A stretch of DNA of 64,000 bases, taken from NCBI GenBank assembly GCA_965214125.1, contig CBDCBA010000032.1, forward strand, positions 186,001 to 250,000. The letters run 5' to 3'. Made by a program: the position numbers and the translations under genes. The stretch is from CBDCBA01 sp965214125 (GTDB taxonomy: Bacteria > Planctomycetota > Phycisphaerae > Tepidisphaerales > Tepidisphaeraceae). The notes under the pieces are model-generated. The model made no database searches. It had not been told where the DNA came from and saw only the letters and a program-made list of their open reading frames with translations. Below are positions 16,150-24,106 of the stretch, in pieces; the stretch's first letter is position 1; the number at the start of each line of letters is the position of its first letter.

Positions 16150-16160
16150 GGGGGGGGGGG
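16150..16160. repeat. G homopolymer, 11 bases
   Basis: Eleven consecutive G, followed closely by another G5. Long G runs are prone to slippage. Between the putative promoter and the first start of the downstream gene run, so a length change could alter leader structure, or put an upstream TTG (16148) in or out of frame. Confidence 0.9.
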
Positions 16161-16210
16161 CGCCGGGGGTTGTTGCTCGCCGTAGCTGGCACCTGATTGA
16201 CTGGATCAGG

Positions 16211-16627
16211 ATGCGCCGCCACCACACGCGCATGGTGGGTGTTCTTTTGCGCCAATGCTTGCTCTGGGGCATCGGTCTGATCATGATCGCTGCATTGGTC
16301 GGCAAGGCTTCAACTGGACTGCCTGAGGAAGGGCTGGGGTCGGGGAGCGTCGGGGTGGTGGGAGTGAGCCTCAACATCGTTGTCGCGCTGGCGTGTTTTC
16401 TTCTCCGCCCGACAAAGGGGTTGTGGATCGGGTTGATCCTGCTGCACCTGTTGCTCGGCGGCTTCTCCATCTATGCTGCTTCTGCGGGCGTGGCATCCTG
16501 CGGGTGTGGCGGAAACATCGAGATCGCGCCAGCCACGACCGTGTTGCTCAACAGCACCATTGTGGCGGGATTGGCGATGTCATTTCCTAGGAGCGGCAGG
16601 CGGCCGCTCGCTTCTCCAAAACCTTGA
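16211..16627 (+). CDS. four-TM membrane protein, MauE/DoxX-like by pattern
   Basis: A 138-aa protein from Met at 16211, with four hydrophobic helices near residues 8-30, 46-60, 66-90 and 105-122. A Cys-Gly-Cys-Gly-Gly motif just before helix 4 resembles the Cys pair of MauE/DoxX-like redox-associated membrane proteins, which often sit beside secreted Cys-rich or thioredoxin-like proteins. That fits the next gene, a Cys-rich exported protein. The frame runs upstream through the G11 tract to a TTG at 16148, which is less likely. Family assignment is tentative. Confidence 0.55.
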   Translation: MRRHHTRMVGVLLRQCLLWGIGLIMIAALVGKASTGLPEEGLGSGSVGVVGVSLNIVVALACFLLRPTKGLWIGLILLHLLLGGFSIYAASAGVASCGCGGNIEIAPATTVLLNSTIVAGLAMSFPRSGRRPLASPKP

Positions 16628-16635
16628 GGTACACG

Positions 16636-17115
16636 ATGAATCTGCTACTTCGACTCGCGATCTGCACGTTGTTGCCGATTGCCGCTCTGGCTACTCTGGG
16701 CGTTCAATTGATGCTTGCTGCCGTACGCATGGTAACGCCGAACGGGATGGAATGCATCATCTTCGACAGCGACGATGACAGGTTGGACGACATTGATCGG
16801 AGCGACTGCATAGCAGTTCCCTGTGGTCCGGCAGATATGGTTATCAAAAGAGATGGACGGCGCTACGAGTACATGAAGATCGAGGCTATCAAACAGACAA
16901 GCATCTGCGTGGACTCTGATGATCCACAAAGCGACTGCACGATGTGGGGCGAGCCAGATTTTGATGATCTTGTCTGTTCCAAGAAACTGTATTATACAAA
17001 TCAGTTGGACGGTCAATGTGCGGGATTTCAGATCGTTCGCTATGCGGCGTATCCGCAATGTCATGTCAACCCTACGCTTCAAGTTCCGGTTGGGCCGATG
17101 TCCAAGATCGACTAG
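16636..17115 (+). CDS. Cys-rich secreted protein, unknown
   Basis: A 159-aa protein with a signal peptide (residues 1-~28, Leu-Ala-Ile-Cys-Thr-Leu-Leu-Pro) and eight cysteines spread through the mature region (in Glu-Cys-Ile, Asp-Cys-Ile-Ala-Val-Pro-Cys, Ile-Cys-Val, Asp-Cys-Thr, Val-Cys-Ser, Gln-Cys-Ala and Gln-Cys-His). An even number suggests disulfides. It starts 8 bases after the upstream membrane gene, with an AGG just before. Its AT content is visibly higher than its neighbours', suggesting transfer or relaxed selection. No family recognised. Confidence 0.6.
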   Translation: MNLLLRLAICTLLPIAALATLGVQLMLAAVRMVTPNGMECIIFDSDDDRLDDIDRSDCIAVPCGPADMVIKRDGRRYEYMKIEAIKQTSICVDSDDPQSDCTMWGEPDFDDLVCSKKLYYTNQLDGQCAGFQIVRYAAYPQCHVNPTLQVPVGPMSKID

Positions 17116-17185
17116 CCCCCCCCAACCCCATCACCAAAGCATTTCAACGTTGTCACTTGCCTTCACGCACGGAAAGTCGAACGCG

Positions 17186-18103
17186 ATGTTCATAACACCC
17201 TTGTACCTGGGCCTCCTGGCGGCATTGGCTGCGGCACCCGACGTCGTTCCGGGCGTTGCCACGCGAGTTCGTTCGGGTGAGGAGATCAGAATCAGCTACG
17301 ACGCGAAGTTCGATTATAGTGGTGACCCGGCAGTCGATCGCCCGGAACCGCTTCCCGGAGGCGGGTACGAGTTCAGCAGAATCGGCAAGTTTCATTTTCG
17401 CGGTCGTTTTTCTCTTTCGGACAAGGCGTTTACCTTCAACCGCATGCTGGTGAGCTGGAACGGACACGAGCATGAGGCGTGGCAGACAATCATGCCGGTC
17501 TACCCGCGCGAGTTCTACATCTGGCGAAAGGATGGAACGGCGAAGGTGTTTCACGGCGTCGAGGAGCACCCCGTTTCATCTGTCAACATCTTCGAAGCGG
17601 CCGACGATGGGACATGCCGGATGAGCAAGGAAGCCGGCGATGAAGTTGTATTCGATGCACTGCTCGGCCTACGCCCTGCACAGTCGAACATCTGGCTGTT
17701 CGGCGATGAGCTTTCGGTTGAGGACTTGCAGACGCCCGACGGCCCGCGTCGCCGCTTTAAGGGCACGTTCAACCATTACCGTCACGAGTGGATCACCGAT
17801 CCGGCTCGCGACGATGTCGTGCTGGAGTACGCAATGTACTGGCAGGATTCTCCGTTGCGCCGCGCCACCGTGTTGGAACACCAGCAGGTCGCTGGATACT
17901 GGCTTCCAAAGCAGGTCCGCTACGAGTTCGGCACGCCCAACCGCAACAACGTACTTCCGGCGAGCGCGGTGATCACCGTAACGAATGTCAGCGTCGCCAA
18001 CCTCGGCGAAACATCATCGCTTGCTGCCAAACCCGTTCCGAGCGGGGCTTGGGTATACCTGAACGGGAAGGACGGAGAGACGCGACGCTTCCGTCAACCT
18101 TAA
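17186..18103 (+). CDS. secreted protein, unknown, 305 aa
   Basis: An exported protein starting Met-Phe-Ile-Thr-Pro-Leu-Tyr with a short signal peptide to about residue 20 (Ala-Leu-Ala-Ala-Ala-Pro). The mature part is rich in beta-strand patterns and aromatic residues (Tyr-Glu-Phe-Ser-Arg-Ile-Gly-Lys-Phe-His-Phe), reminiscent of lipoprotein-carrier or surface-binding folds, but no family is recognised. The frame is open much further upstream, but this Met fits the signal peptide. Same run as the Cys-rich protein (70 bases before) and the pseudopilin (12 bases after). Confidence 0.6.
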   Translation: MFITPLYLGLLAALAAAPDVVPGVATRVRSGEEIRISYDAKFDYSGDPAVDRPEPLPGGGYEFSRIGKFHFRGRFSLSDKAFTFNRMLVSWNGHEHEAWQTIMPVYPREFYIWRKDGTAKVFHGVEEHPVSSVNIFEAADDGTCRMSKEAGDEVVFDALLGLRPAQSNIWLFGDELSVEDLQTPDGPRRRFKGTFNHYRHEWITDPARDDVVLEYAMYWQDSPLRRATVLEHQQVAGYWLPKQVRYEFGTPNRNNVLPASAVITVTNVSVANLGETSSLAAKPVPSGAWVYLNGKDGETRRFRQP

Positions 18104-18115
18104 CGGAATTGCGCT

Positions 18116-18916
18116 ATGCCTCCTCCTCGCCGTCTTGGGCAACATCGATCCGCGCTGACGCTCGTCGAGTTGCTCGTCGTTATCGGAATCCTCGCCGTTC
18201 TGCTGGCGATTCTGCTGCCGGTCCTCTCGCGAGCGGCGTCGCGGGGCCGCGAGTTGCGGTGCAAGACGCAGATGCGCGATTTAGCGATGGCTCTGTTTAG
18301 CTACGCCGCGGAAAATGACGGCGTTATGCCCCGTGATGAGACGCCCTGGCGGCCCGATCGGCCCGCGTGGATGGCGTCCACTCTCCTTCATGTTGAGGGC
18401 TATGCCAGAAGCGTCGATGAGGCTCTAATCGATGACCCGATGCTCGCCCGCTTCAAGCTTGCCCGCGTCTACCGCAACGCCGAGATTCTCCACTGCCCCA
18501 GTCACCCGCAGCGGGGCGAGGTGCCAGGCACCTACCTGATGAACGCATTTGACTTCGCCACCGAGCCCGCGTGGTTGCCAGCGGGGTGGAGCCGGCTGTC
18601 CAACGTTCAGGACACGAGCAGCGTGATTATGCTCGCGGAGGCCGAGCCGTTCTTTGGGCCGGAGTTCAAGGACCGGGTCCCGCCGCTGCGAATCGACTGG
18701 CCGGAGTTCCACGATGTCTACCGGCCCGAGCACCTGCCCGGCGGCGTCTGGCAGCGGCTGGGCGAGGGCCGGCACGGGTCCGGCGGCCGCTCCAACATCG
18801 CCCGGTTCGACGGCTCGGTTGCGGCGCTGGCCAAGGGAGAGGTGACGCTTGATTTGTTCGACGATCGCGTCACCGCGCGGGCCGGCCCGCCCGTTGACCC
18901 GTTCCGCCCCGACTGA
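18116..18916 (+). CDS. type II secretion pseudopilin-like protein
   Basis: A 266-aa protein with a class III prepilin signal. A short basic leader is followed by Leu-Thr-Leu-Val-Glu-Leu-Leu-Val-Val-Ile-Gly-Ile-Leu, in which Glu at the fifth position after the cleavage site is conserved; the hydrophobic helix runs to about residue 42. The C-terminus carries Asn-Ile-Ala-Arg-Phe-Asp-Gly-Ser-Val, the typical ending of planctomycete pseudopilins that hold a DUF1559-like or H-X9-DG-type domain. It would be processed by PilD-type peptidase and assembled at the inner membrane. Probably the last gene of the 16.2-18.9 kb run. Confidence 0.8.
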   Translation: MPPPRRLGQHRSALTLVELLVVIGILAVLLAILLPVLSRAASRGRELRCKTQMRDLAMALFSYAAENDGVMPRDETPWRPDRPAWMASTLLHVEGYARSVDEALIDDPMLARFKLARVYRNAEILHCPSHPQRGEVPGTYLMNAFDFATEPAWLPAGWSRLSNVQDTSSVIMLAEAEPFFGPEFKDRVPPLRIDWPEFHDVYRPEHLPGGVWQRLGEGRHGSGGRSNIARFDGSVAALAKGEVTLDLFDDRVTARAGPPVDPFRPD

Positions 18917-18945
18917 GCCGATGCAGGGATCTCTGGTCCGGTGAG

Positions 18946-20904
18946 CTACTCCACCGCCAGCTCGAACGGCGGGGCCGGCAGGCCGGTGGCGTTGTGGAGG
19001 GTGGCGTTCGGGTGGATGCCCCACGACAGCCGCACGCGGGACGGCTTCTCGATGCCGGGGGCGACGAGGCGAACCGTGTCTCCCTCGATGCTCGGCACCG
19101 CCCACGCCCAGGTGCCGCTGTCGTCGGCAACGGCAAAGGCCTTGCCCGCATCGCCGGTGAAACTCAGGTCGCTCGCGTTGGCGAAGGTCAGCGTCACCGC
19201 GACGCCGTCGCGCTCGATCGCCTTCACACGCGGGCCCTCGACGACAAGGTCGTCGCGCCCGTAGACCTCCCGCAACGCGAGCAACGCCAGGCGATGGCCG
19301 ACGCTCTGCTTATCGGTGGGGTGAACGTCGTCGGGGTCGCCGACATCGACCGCGACGGCCACGGCGCTGCGGTCGAGAGCGTCGGCGACCAGGCGTTGCT
19401 GCTCGCGGAGAACGGCCCAGTTGTCGGTGTAGGCGGCGGCGGGGTTCTGCGGGCCGAGGTTGGCGAGCTGGACGATCAAGAACGCTGGCGGCTGGCCCTC
19501 GGCGTCGGGGGGGAAGCGCTCGCGCCACGCCTGGACCATCGCCGTCAGCCGCCGGCCGTACTCGGCCGCCTCGTCATTCGCGTTGCTTTCGCCCTGATAC
19601 CAGGCCACGCCGCGCGTGGCGAGCGGGCCCAGCGGGTGGATCATGCCGTTGTAGAGCGCCGTCGGCAGGTTCTGCGGCTGCTCGGGCGGAACCTCGGCAT
19701 CGGGGTCGTCCACCACGACGCGCTCCCACGCCGCCCGCCAGCGACCGGCAAGGGGGAAGTCGCGCTCGCCGACGCGCAGGTTCAGTTCGCTTGCCTCGCC
19801 CTTAAAGCCACCCTCGCCGCCGATGTCGGTTACGCGCACGGCGATGACGTTGCCGGTCGCCCTCAGCAGCCCGGCGGGAACCACGTACTCGCGCGGATGC
19901 TGGTAAAAACCGGGCGTCTCGCGGCCGGTCTGCCCGACGAGCTGGCCGTTGACGTACGTTTCGTCGAAGTCGTCGATGGGCCCGAGCGTCAACACGCCGG
20001 CCTCTGCCTCGGGCGCGTCGAACGTGCGGCGATACCAGAAGACGCCGTCGATCTGCGGGCCGCTCGCCTCAATGATGCCGGGCAGGTCCACCGGGTGCCA
20101 GGCCGCGTCGTTGTAGTCGACGGCCGGCCAGCGGCTCGTGTCGGCGGCAACGGTCAGGCTCGGGCCCTCGGGCGTGACGAGGTCGACCTTGGCCAGCGAC
20201 TCGCGCGCCGCCTCGAGGCGTTGCTCGAGCCCGGCGTCGGCAAGGGCGCTGTCGTTCATCCACGCCTCGACGATCGTGCCGCCCCAGCTCGCGTCGATCA
20301 GCCCGATCGGCACGCCCGCCTCGCGGTGAAGCTCGCGCCCCATAAAGTAGCCGACGGCACTGAAGCTCGCGACCGTCTTCGGCGAGCAGACCCGCCACAC
20401 GCCCTCCTGCGTGTCGGCCGGCGAAGCGGCGGGGCGGTTGGGAACCGTTAGCAGGCGAATCTTGGGGAAGTCCGCGTTGGCGATCTCCTCGTCGGCGTTG
20501 TCGCTGCTGCGGACGGGCCACTCCATGTTCGATTGGCCGCTGCACAGCCAGACGTCGCCCACGAGCACGTCCTTGCTGGTGGCCGTGCCCGAGGGGGCCT
20601 CGGCGACAAGCTCGTGCGGCCCGCCGGCGGCAAGGGGTTCGAGCGTGACGCGCCACCGGCCCCCGGCATCGGCAACGGCCTCGGCGGTTTGGCCGGCAAG
20701 ACGGACCGTCACCGTCTCGCCCGCCGCCGCCTGGCCGTAGATCGGCAGGCGGACGCCGCGTTGGAGCACGGCCTGATCGGAGAAGACGTTGGCCAGCCGC
20801 ACCCTCGCCGGCACCGTTTCGCCCGCCGCGGCAGGCACGGCGAGGGGCACGCCAACGGCGAACAGGATCAGCAGCATCGCGACGATGAACGGTGTGGTCT
20901 GCAA
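18946..20904 (-). CDS. sialate O-acetylesterase family protein
   Basis: A 652-aa exported esterase. It has a signal peptide (residues 1-27) and the SGNH-type nucleophile in Gly-Asp-Val-Trp-Leu-Cys-Ser-Gly-Gln-Ser-Asn-Met with Ser125. A central jelly-roll-like insert (about 240-370) follows, then Tyr-Gln-Gly-Glu-Ser-Asn-Ala and a C-terminal Asp-Val-His-Pro-Thr-Asp motif holding the catalytic Asp-His pair. The family removes acetyl groups from sialic acids or other acetylated glycans. In Planctomycetes such enzymes are common among secreted polysaccharide-degrading proteins. Monocistronic by position. Confidence 0.9.
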   Translation of the reverse strand: MQTTPFIVAMLLILFAVGVPLAVPAAAGETVPARVRLANVFSDQAVLQRGVRLPIYGQAAAGETVTVRLAGQTAEAVADAGGRWRVTLEPLAAGGPHELVAEAPSGTATSKDVLVGDVWLCSGQSNMEWPVRSSDNADEEIANADFPKIRLLTVPNRPAASPADTQEGVWRVCSPKTVASFSAVGYFMGRELHREAGVPIGLIDASWGGTIVEAWMNDSALADAGLEQRLEAARESLAKVDLVTPEGPSLTVAADTSRWPAVDYNDAAWHPVDLPGIIEASGPQIDGVFWYRRTFDAPEAEAGVLTLGPIDDFDETYVNGQLVGQTGRETPGFYQHPREYVVPAGLLRATGNVIAVRVTDIGGEGGFKGEASELNLRVGERDFPLAGRWRAAWERVVVDDPDAEVPPEQPQNLPTALYNGMIHPLGPLATRGVAWYQGESNANDEAAEYGRRLTAMVQAWRERFPPDAEGQPPAFLIVQLANLGPQNPAAAYTDNWAVLREQQRLVADALDRSAVAVAVDVGDPDDVHPTDKQSVGHRLALLALREVYGRDDLVVEGPRVKAIERDGVAVTLTFANASDLSFTGDAGKAFAVADDSGTWAWAVPSIEGDTVRLVAPGIEKPSRVRLSWGIHPNATLHNATGLPAPPFELAVE

Positions 20905-20986
20905 AGCACCGCCACCTTCGCCGCCCGGTCGCCCCTCGTCAACAAAGAACGCCGCGATCGCCTGACGGCAACCGCGGCGTGGCGAG

Positions 20987-21060
20987 TGGGCGATACAGGG
21001 CTCGAACCTGTGACCTCATCCGTGTCGGGGATGCGCTCTAGCCAACTGAGCTAATCGCCC
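20987..21060 (-). tRNA. tRNA-Val (anticodon GAC)
   Basis: A 74-base cloverleaf. The acceptor stem GGGCGAT pairs with ATCGCCC, with an A discriminator. The D stem is GCTC/GAGC; the anticodon stem CATCC/GGATG encloses CCGACAC with anticodon GAC; the T stem ACAGG/CCTGT encloses TTCGAGC. CCA is not encoded. Confidence 0.96.
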
Positions 21061-21130
21061 TTTGGGGGTCGGGCATGATACGGAGGCCACGCCTTGCGTC
21101 AAGCCGATCTGGGATCGGCTACGGTCGGGC

Positions 21131-21439
21131 ATGCTCCTCGCCGAAATCTCGATGTGGCCCATGGACAAAGGCGCCAGCGTCGGCGACGACGTGGCCCGCG
21201 TGCTCGACGTGATCGACCAGAGCGGCCTGCCGTACAAGCTCGGGCCGCTCGGGACGTGCGTCGAGGGGGAGGTCGCCGAGGTCTTCGCGCTCGTGCAGCG
21301 TTGCCACGCGGTGCTGGAGGCGTCGAGCGAGCGCGTCGCCTGCACGATCAAGATGGACTGGCGCCGCGGGCGAAGCGGGCGTCTCGAGAGCAAGGTCGAG
21401 CGCGTCGAGTCCGCGGTCGGCCGAACGCTGCGAACGTGA
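21131..21439 (+). CDS. MTH1187/YqgV-family thiamine-binding-type protein
   Basis: A 102-aa protein of the MTH1187/YkoF-like (DUF77) family, recognised by the N-terminal Leu-Ala-Glu-Ile-Ser-Met-Trp-Pro and by Tyr-Lys-Leu-Gly-Pro-Leu-Gly-Thr-Cys-Val-Glu-Gly. Members form ferredoxin-like tetramers and some bind thiamine-related ligands; a biological role is not fixed. The start at 21131 gives the usual family length of about 100 residues. Divergent from the tRNA-Val gene. Confidence 0.82.
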   Translation: MLLAEISMWPMDKGASVGDDVARVLDVIDQSGLPYKLGPLGTCVEGEVAEVFALVQRCHAVLEASSERVACTIKMDWRRGRSGRLESKVERVESAVGRTLRT

Positions 21440-21459
21440 CGCGGGACGCGCCGCGGCGT

Positions 21460-22938
21460 CTACTGGCGAGCATTGCCGAGCGGGGCCGGCGTCAGGCTGT
21501 CGTCGAGGGCGTCGACGATCGCCTCCTGAAGCGTTTTGGCCTTGCCGATGTCGCTGCGGCGGGCGTCGTTGACGAGGATGCTGAAGGCGTACCACGCGCC
21601 GTCGCGTCCGTGGAGGTAGCCGCTCATCGTGCTGACGTTGTTGATGTAGCCGGTTTTGCCGAACACGCGGCCGCGCAGGGCGAGGCGATCGCGGGTGGCG
21701 AAGCGGCGGCGCAGCGTGCCGTCGGCGCCTGCCTCGCTGAGCCCGGCGCGGAACGCCTCGAACGTGTCGGCCTGAAACTGCTGGGCCAGCACCGCCGTGA
21801 GAGCCTCGGCGGTCACGCGGTTTTGCCGGCTCATGCCGCTGCCGTCATCGAGGTGAATCGCCCCCGCCGAGTCGACGCCGATGCGGCCGAGGTAGGCCTT
21901 CACCGCCGCGTCGCCGTTGGCCCAGGAGCCCGATTCGCCGGTGGCCTCGTGGCCGATCCGTTTGAGCAGGCACTCGGCGTAGAGGTTGATGCTGTCCTTG
22001 TTCGTGCGGGCCAGGATCGTTGGCATCGCCGTCTCGTGGATCGCCAGCAGCGACCACTCGCTCGGGGTCTCGACCACGCCGTCATGCTCCAGGATGAAGG
22101 CGACGGGGAGCCCGGCGTTCTCCAGCCGCTCGGCGAACACCCGGCCGAAGTAGGCGGTGGGGTCGTCGACCGTGACCTTCATCGGCCCCTGCTCCCGCGC
22201 GGGCGTTTGGCCGCCGAGGATCACGTCATTCGTGCCGAGCTTGCGCGTGAGCAGGACCGCGTTCGTCTTGCCGCGCCGCACGCTGCCGTCGACGGCGACA
22301 TAGCCGGTGGGCGGGTCGAGCCGGTGCGACAGCCGCGCGTCGCCGTCGCGCCGCAAATGGACGTCGACGCAGTTCAGGTTCAGGTTGAGCCCGCCGACCT
22401 GCGCCTCGTACCACAGGTGCTTTTGGTCGCTGGGCCAGTTCGGGTGGTCGTGGTCGTCGTCGAAGACGGAGTCGTCGAGGTAGAGCACCGCCACCTCCCG
22501 CACGCCGGCGCGGGCGAGGACGCCGGCCCAGGAATCGAAGATGGTCGTGGGCCCCCATCCGGCGGCGGTCTCGAGCAGCTCGCTGTCGCCGAAGCTCGGA
22601 TCTCCACCGCCGACGACCGCCACTTCGGCCACGCCGTCGTCGGCGAGGCGGGCGTAAAGCTTGGTCTGGAAGCGGAAGTCCGGCCCAAGCAGATCGAGGG
22701 CGGCGGCGGTCGTCAGGAGCTTCAGGTTGCTCGCCGGAATCATCGGCTCGTCGGCGTCCTTCGCGTAAAGCTCCACGGGTTTCTCCGCCTCACCCAGCCG
22801 CACGAGATGCACGGCAACACGCGCCCCCTTGGGCGTGCCGCGCAGCTCGCGCGCGACGTCGCCAGCCAGATCGGCAAGGGCGGCCGGGCCGGTCGCGAGC
22901 AGGCAGAAGAGTGCGAGGAGAGTCGCGGTAGGTCGCAT
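21460..22938 (-). CDS. dacB: D-alanyl-D-alanine carboxypeptidase/endopeptidase (PBP4, S13)
   Basis: A 492-aa exported penicillin-binding protein of peptidase family S13. Signal peptide at residues 1-22. The three active-site motifs are complete: Ser70-x-x-Lys73 (Ser-Asn-Leu-Lys), Ser316-x-Asn318 (Ser-Ile-Asn) and Lys428-Thr-Gly430. Asp-Asp-Gly-Ser-Gly-Met-Ser at about 364-370 is the usual S13 signature. The long insert between motifs 1 and 2 matches PBP4. It trims or cleaves peptidoglycan cross-links in the periplasm; its presence argues for a peptidoglycan wall. Two 18-bp direct repeats lie upstream. Confidence 0.92.
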   Translation of the reverse strand: MRPTATLLALFCLLATGPAALADLAGDVARELRGTPKGARVAVHLVRLGEAEKPVELYAKDADEPMIPASNLKLLTTAAALDLLGPDFRFQTKLYARLADDGVAEVAVVGGGDPSFGDSELLETAAGWGPTTIFDSWAGVLARAGVREVAVLYLDDSVFDDDHDHPNWPSDQKHLWYEAQVGGLNLNLNCVDVHLRRDGDARLSHRLDPPTGYVAVDGSVRRGKTNAVLLTRKLGTNDVILGGQTPAREQGPMKVTVDDPTAYFGRVFAERLENAGLPVAFILEHDGVVETPSEWSLLAIHETAMPTILARTNKDSINLYAECLLKRIGHEATGESGSWANGDAAVKAYLGRIGVDSAGAIHLDDGSGMSRQNRVTAEALTAVLAQQFQADTFEAFRAGLSEAGADGTLRRRFATRDRLALRGRVFGKTGYINNVSTMSGYLHGRDGAWYAFSILVNDARRSDIGKAKTLQEAIVDALDDSLTPAPLGNARQ

Positions 22939-22972
22939 GCGTCGGCCTCCGTGCCGGGGTGCAAAATCGGGC

Positions 22973-23011
22973 GAGCGTTCCGGTCTAACGGGTGAACGTT
23001 CCGATCTTACG
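22973..23011. repeat. two 18-bp direct repeats upstream of dacB
   Basis: GAGCGTTCCGGTCTAACG (22973-22990) and GAACGTTCCGATCTTACG (22994-23011) match at 15 of 18 positions and are offset by 21 bases, two helical turns. They lie 35-73 bases upstream of the dacB start, so an operator for a dimeric regulator is plausible. Confidence 0.6.
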
Positions 23012-23030
23012 CCAACGCACCGCGCGGGGA

Positions 23031-23993
23031 TCAGTCGTAGGGCGCCAGCCCGTCGGCGGTGACGAGCAGCAGGCGATCAGTGACCTGGTGGGGCATTGTG
23101 CGGTAATCCTGCTTGATGCGGGCGCGTAAGCCCTCGACGGTTGCCTCGTCGCCGCGGAAACAGACGAGGATGTCGCGGTTGGGCACCGCCGCCACAAACG
23201 GGCTGCCAAGGTGGTCGCGCAGGCGCTCGTGGAGGTTGGGCAACAGCAGGCGGCTGGCGTCGAAGCCGTCGAGCGACTGGAAGAGCACCAGATTGATCTC
23301 GCCCGTGTCGGCATCCTTGGCGGCGTGCGCGTTCATGCTCTCGCTCTGGCGGACGAGGTTCGCCAACGCGCGCTCGTGGAGACGGTCGACGTCGATCTCC
23401 CACCGCGCCAACGCCTCCCACGGCACGTAGGCGATCGTGCGGTCGCCGTCGATCACGTACGCCACGCGCAGCCCGGCCACGAGCGGCTGGGTAACGAGCG
23501 TGTCAACCGGCGACTTCGAGCCCGGCTTGGCCTTGGCGGCGGCGGGGCCGGTTACGTCCATCACCGGCGCGGTGAGCAGGTCGTCGGGGTCCTCGGCTCC
23601 CATCGCCTCGGCGGGCATGAGCATCGGCAGCAAGCGGTCGGCGATCTCGTCGAAGCCCGCCTCGCGATCGGGCGTGCCCTCGCTGGCGCGCAGGAGCTCG
23701 ACGGCCCATCGCTCGATCTGGTGCTGCAAGTCGCCCGGCTTCAGGCGGCTGATGCGGTAGAGGTTTTCCAGGCTCGCGACGTGGCCGTTCACGCGCACGC
23801 TGAAGGGTTGTTGCGCCCGCCCGATCTTCACGAGCGGGAACCGGCGGCGCACGCGCTCGACAACGGCCTGCGCGAAGCTTTCGCGGCTGAGCGGGAAGAG
23901 CCCGTCATCATCGGCCGGTCGGCCGCCACCCGACGGGCGCGACTCCTCCTCGGCGTCGTCGTCGAAGGACTCGAAAGCATCGTCCTCAGCCAT
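23031..23993 (-). CDS. DUF1444-type protein
   Basis: A 320-aa cytoplasmic protein. An acidic, low-complexity N-terminus (residues 1-30, many Asp and Glu) is followed by two alpha/beta domains. Segments such as Val-Ala-Tyr-Val-Ile-Asp-Gly-Asp-Arg-Thr-Ile-Ala-Tyr-Val and Leu-Val-Arg-Gln-Ser-Glu-Ser-Met fit the DUF1444/YtpQ family, whose function is unknown. No signal peptide or membrane helix. The gene follows the ABC permease on the same strand with a 113-base gap. Confidence 0.65.
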   Translation of the reverse strand: MAEDDAFESFDDDAEEESRPSGGGRPADDDGLFPLSRESFAQAVVERVRRRFPLVKIGRAQQPFSVRVNGHVASLENLYRISRLKPGDLQHQIERWAVELLRASEGTPDREAGFDEIADRLLPMLMPAEAMGAEDPDDLLTAPVMDVTGPAAAKAKPGSKSPVDTLVTQPLVAGLRVAYVIDGDRTIAYVPWEALARWEIDVDRLHERALANLVRQSESMNAHAAKDADTGEINLVLFQSLDGFDASRLLLPNLHERLRDHLGSPFVAAVPNRDILVCFRGDEATVEGLRARIKQDYRTMPHQVTDRLLLVTADGLAPYD

Positions 23994-24048
23994 CGGTGCA
24001 GCTTACGGTCTGGCGTCGCGCACCGCCACGATTTTCGCCCGAAAGACC

Positions 24049-24086
24049 GCCGTTCGCGTTGGTGGATGCCGTTCGCTTTGGTGGAT
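24049..24086. repeat. 19-bp tandem direct repeat, two copies
   Basis: GCCGTTCGCGTTGGTGGAT and GCCGTTCGCTTTGGTGGAT lie head to tail (one mismatch), between the permease stop and the DUF1444 start. Confidence 0.7.
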
Positions 24087-24106
24087 CGGCCGCAACGGTT
24101 TGGCGA

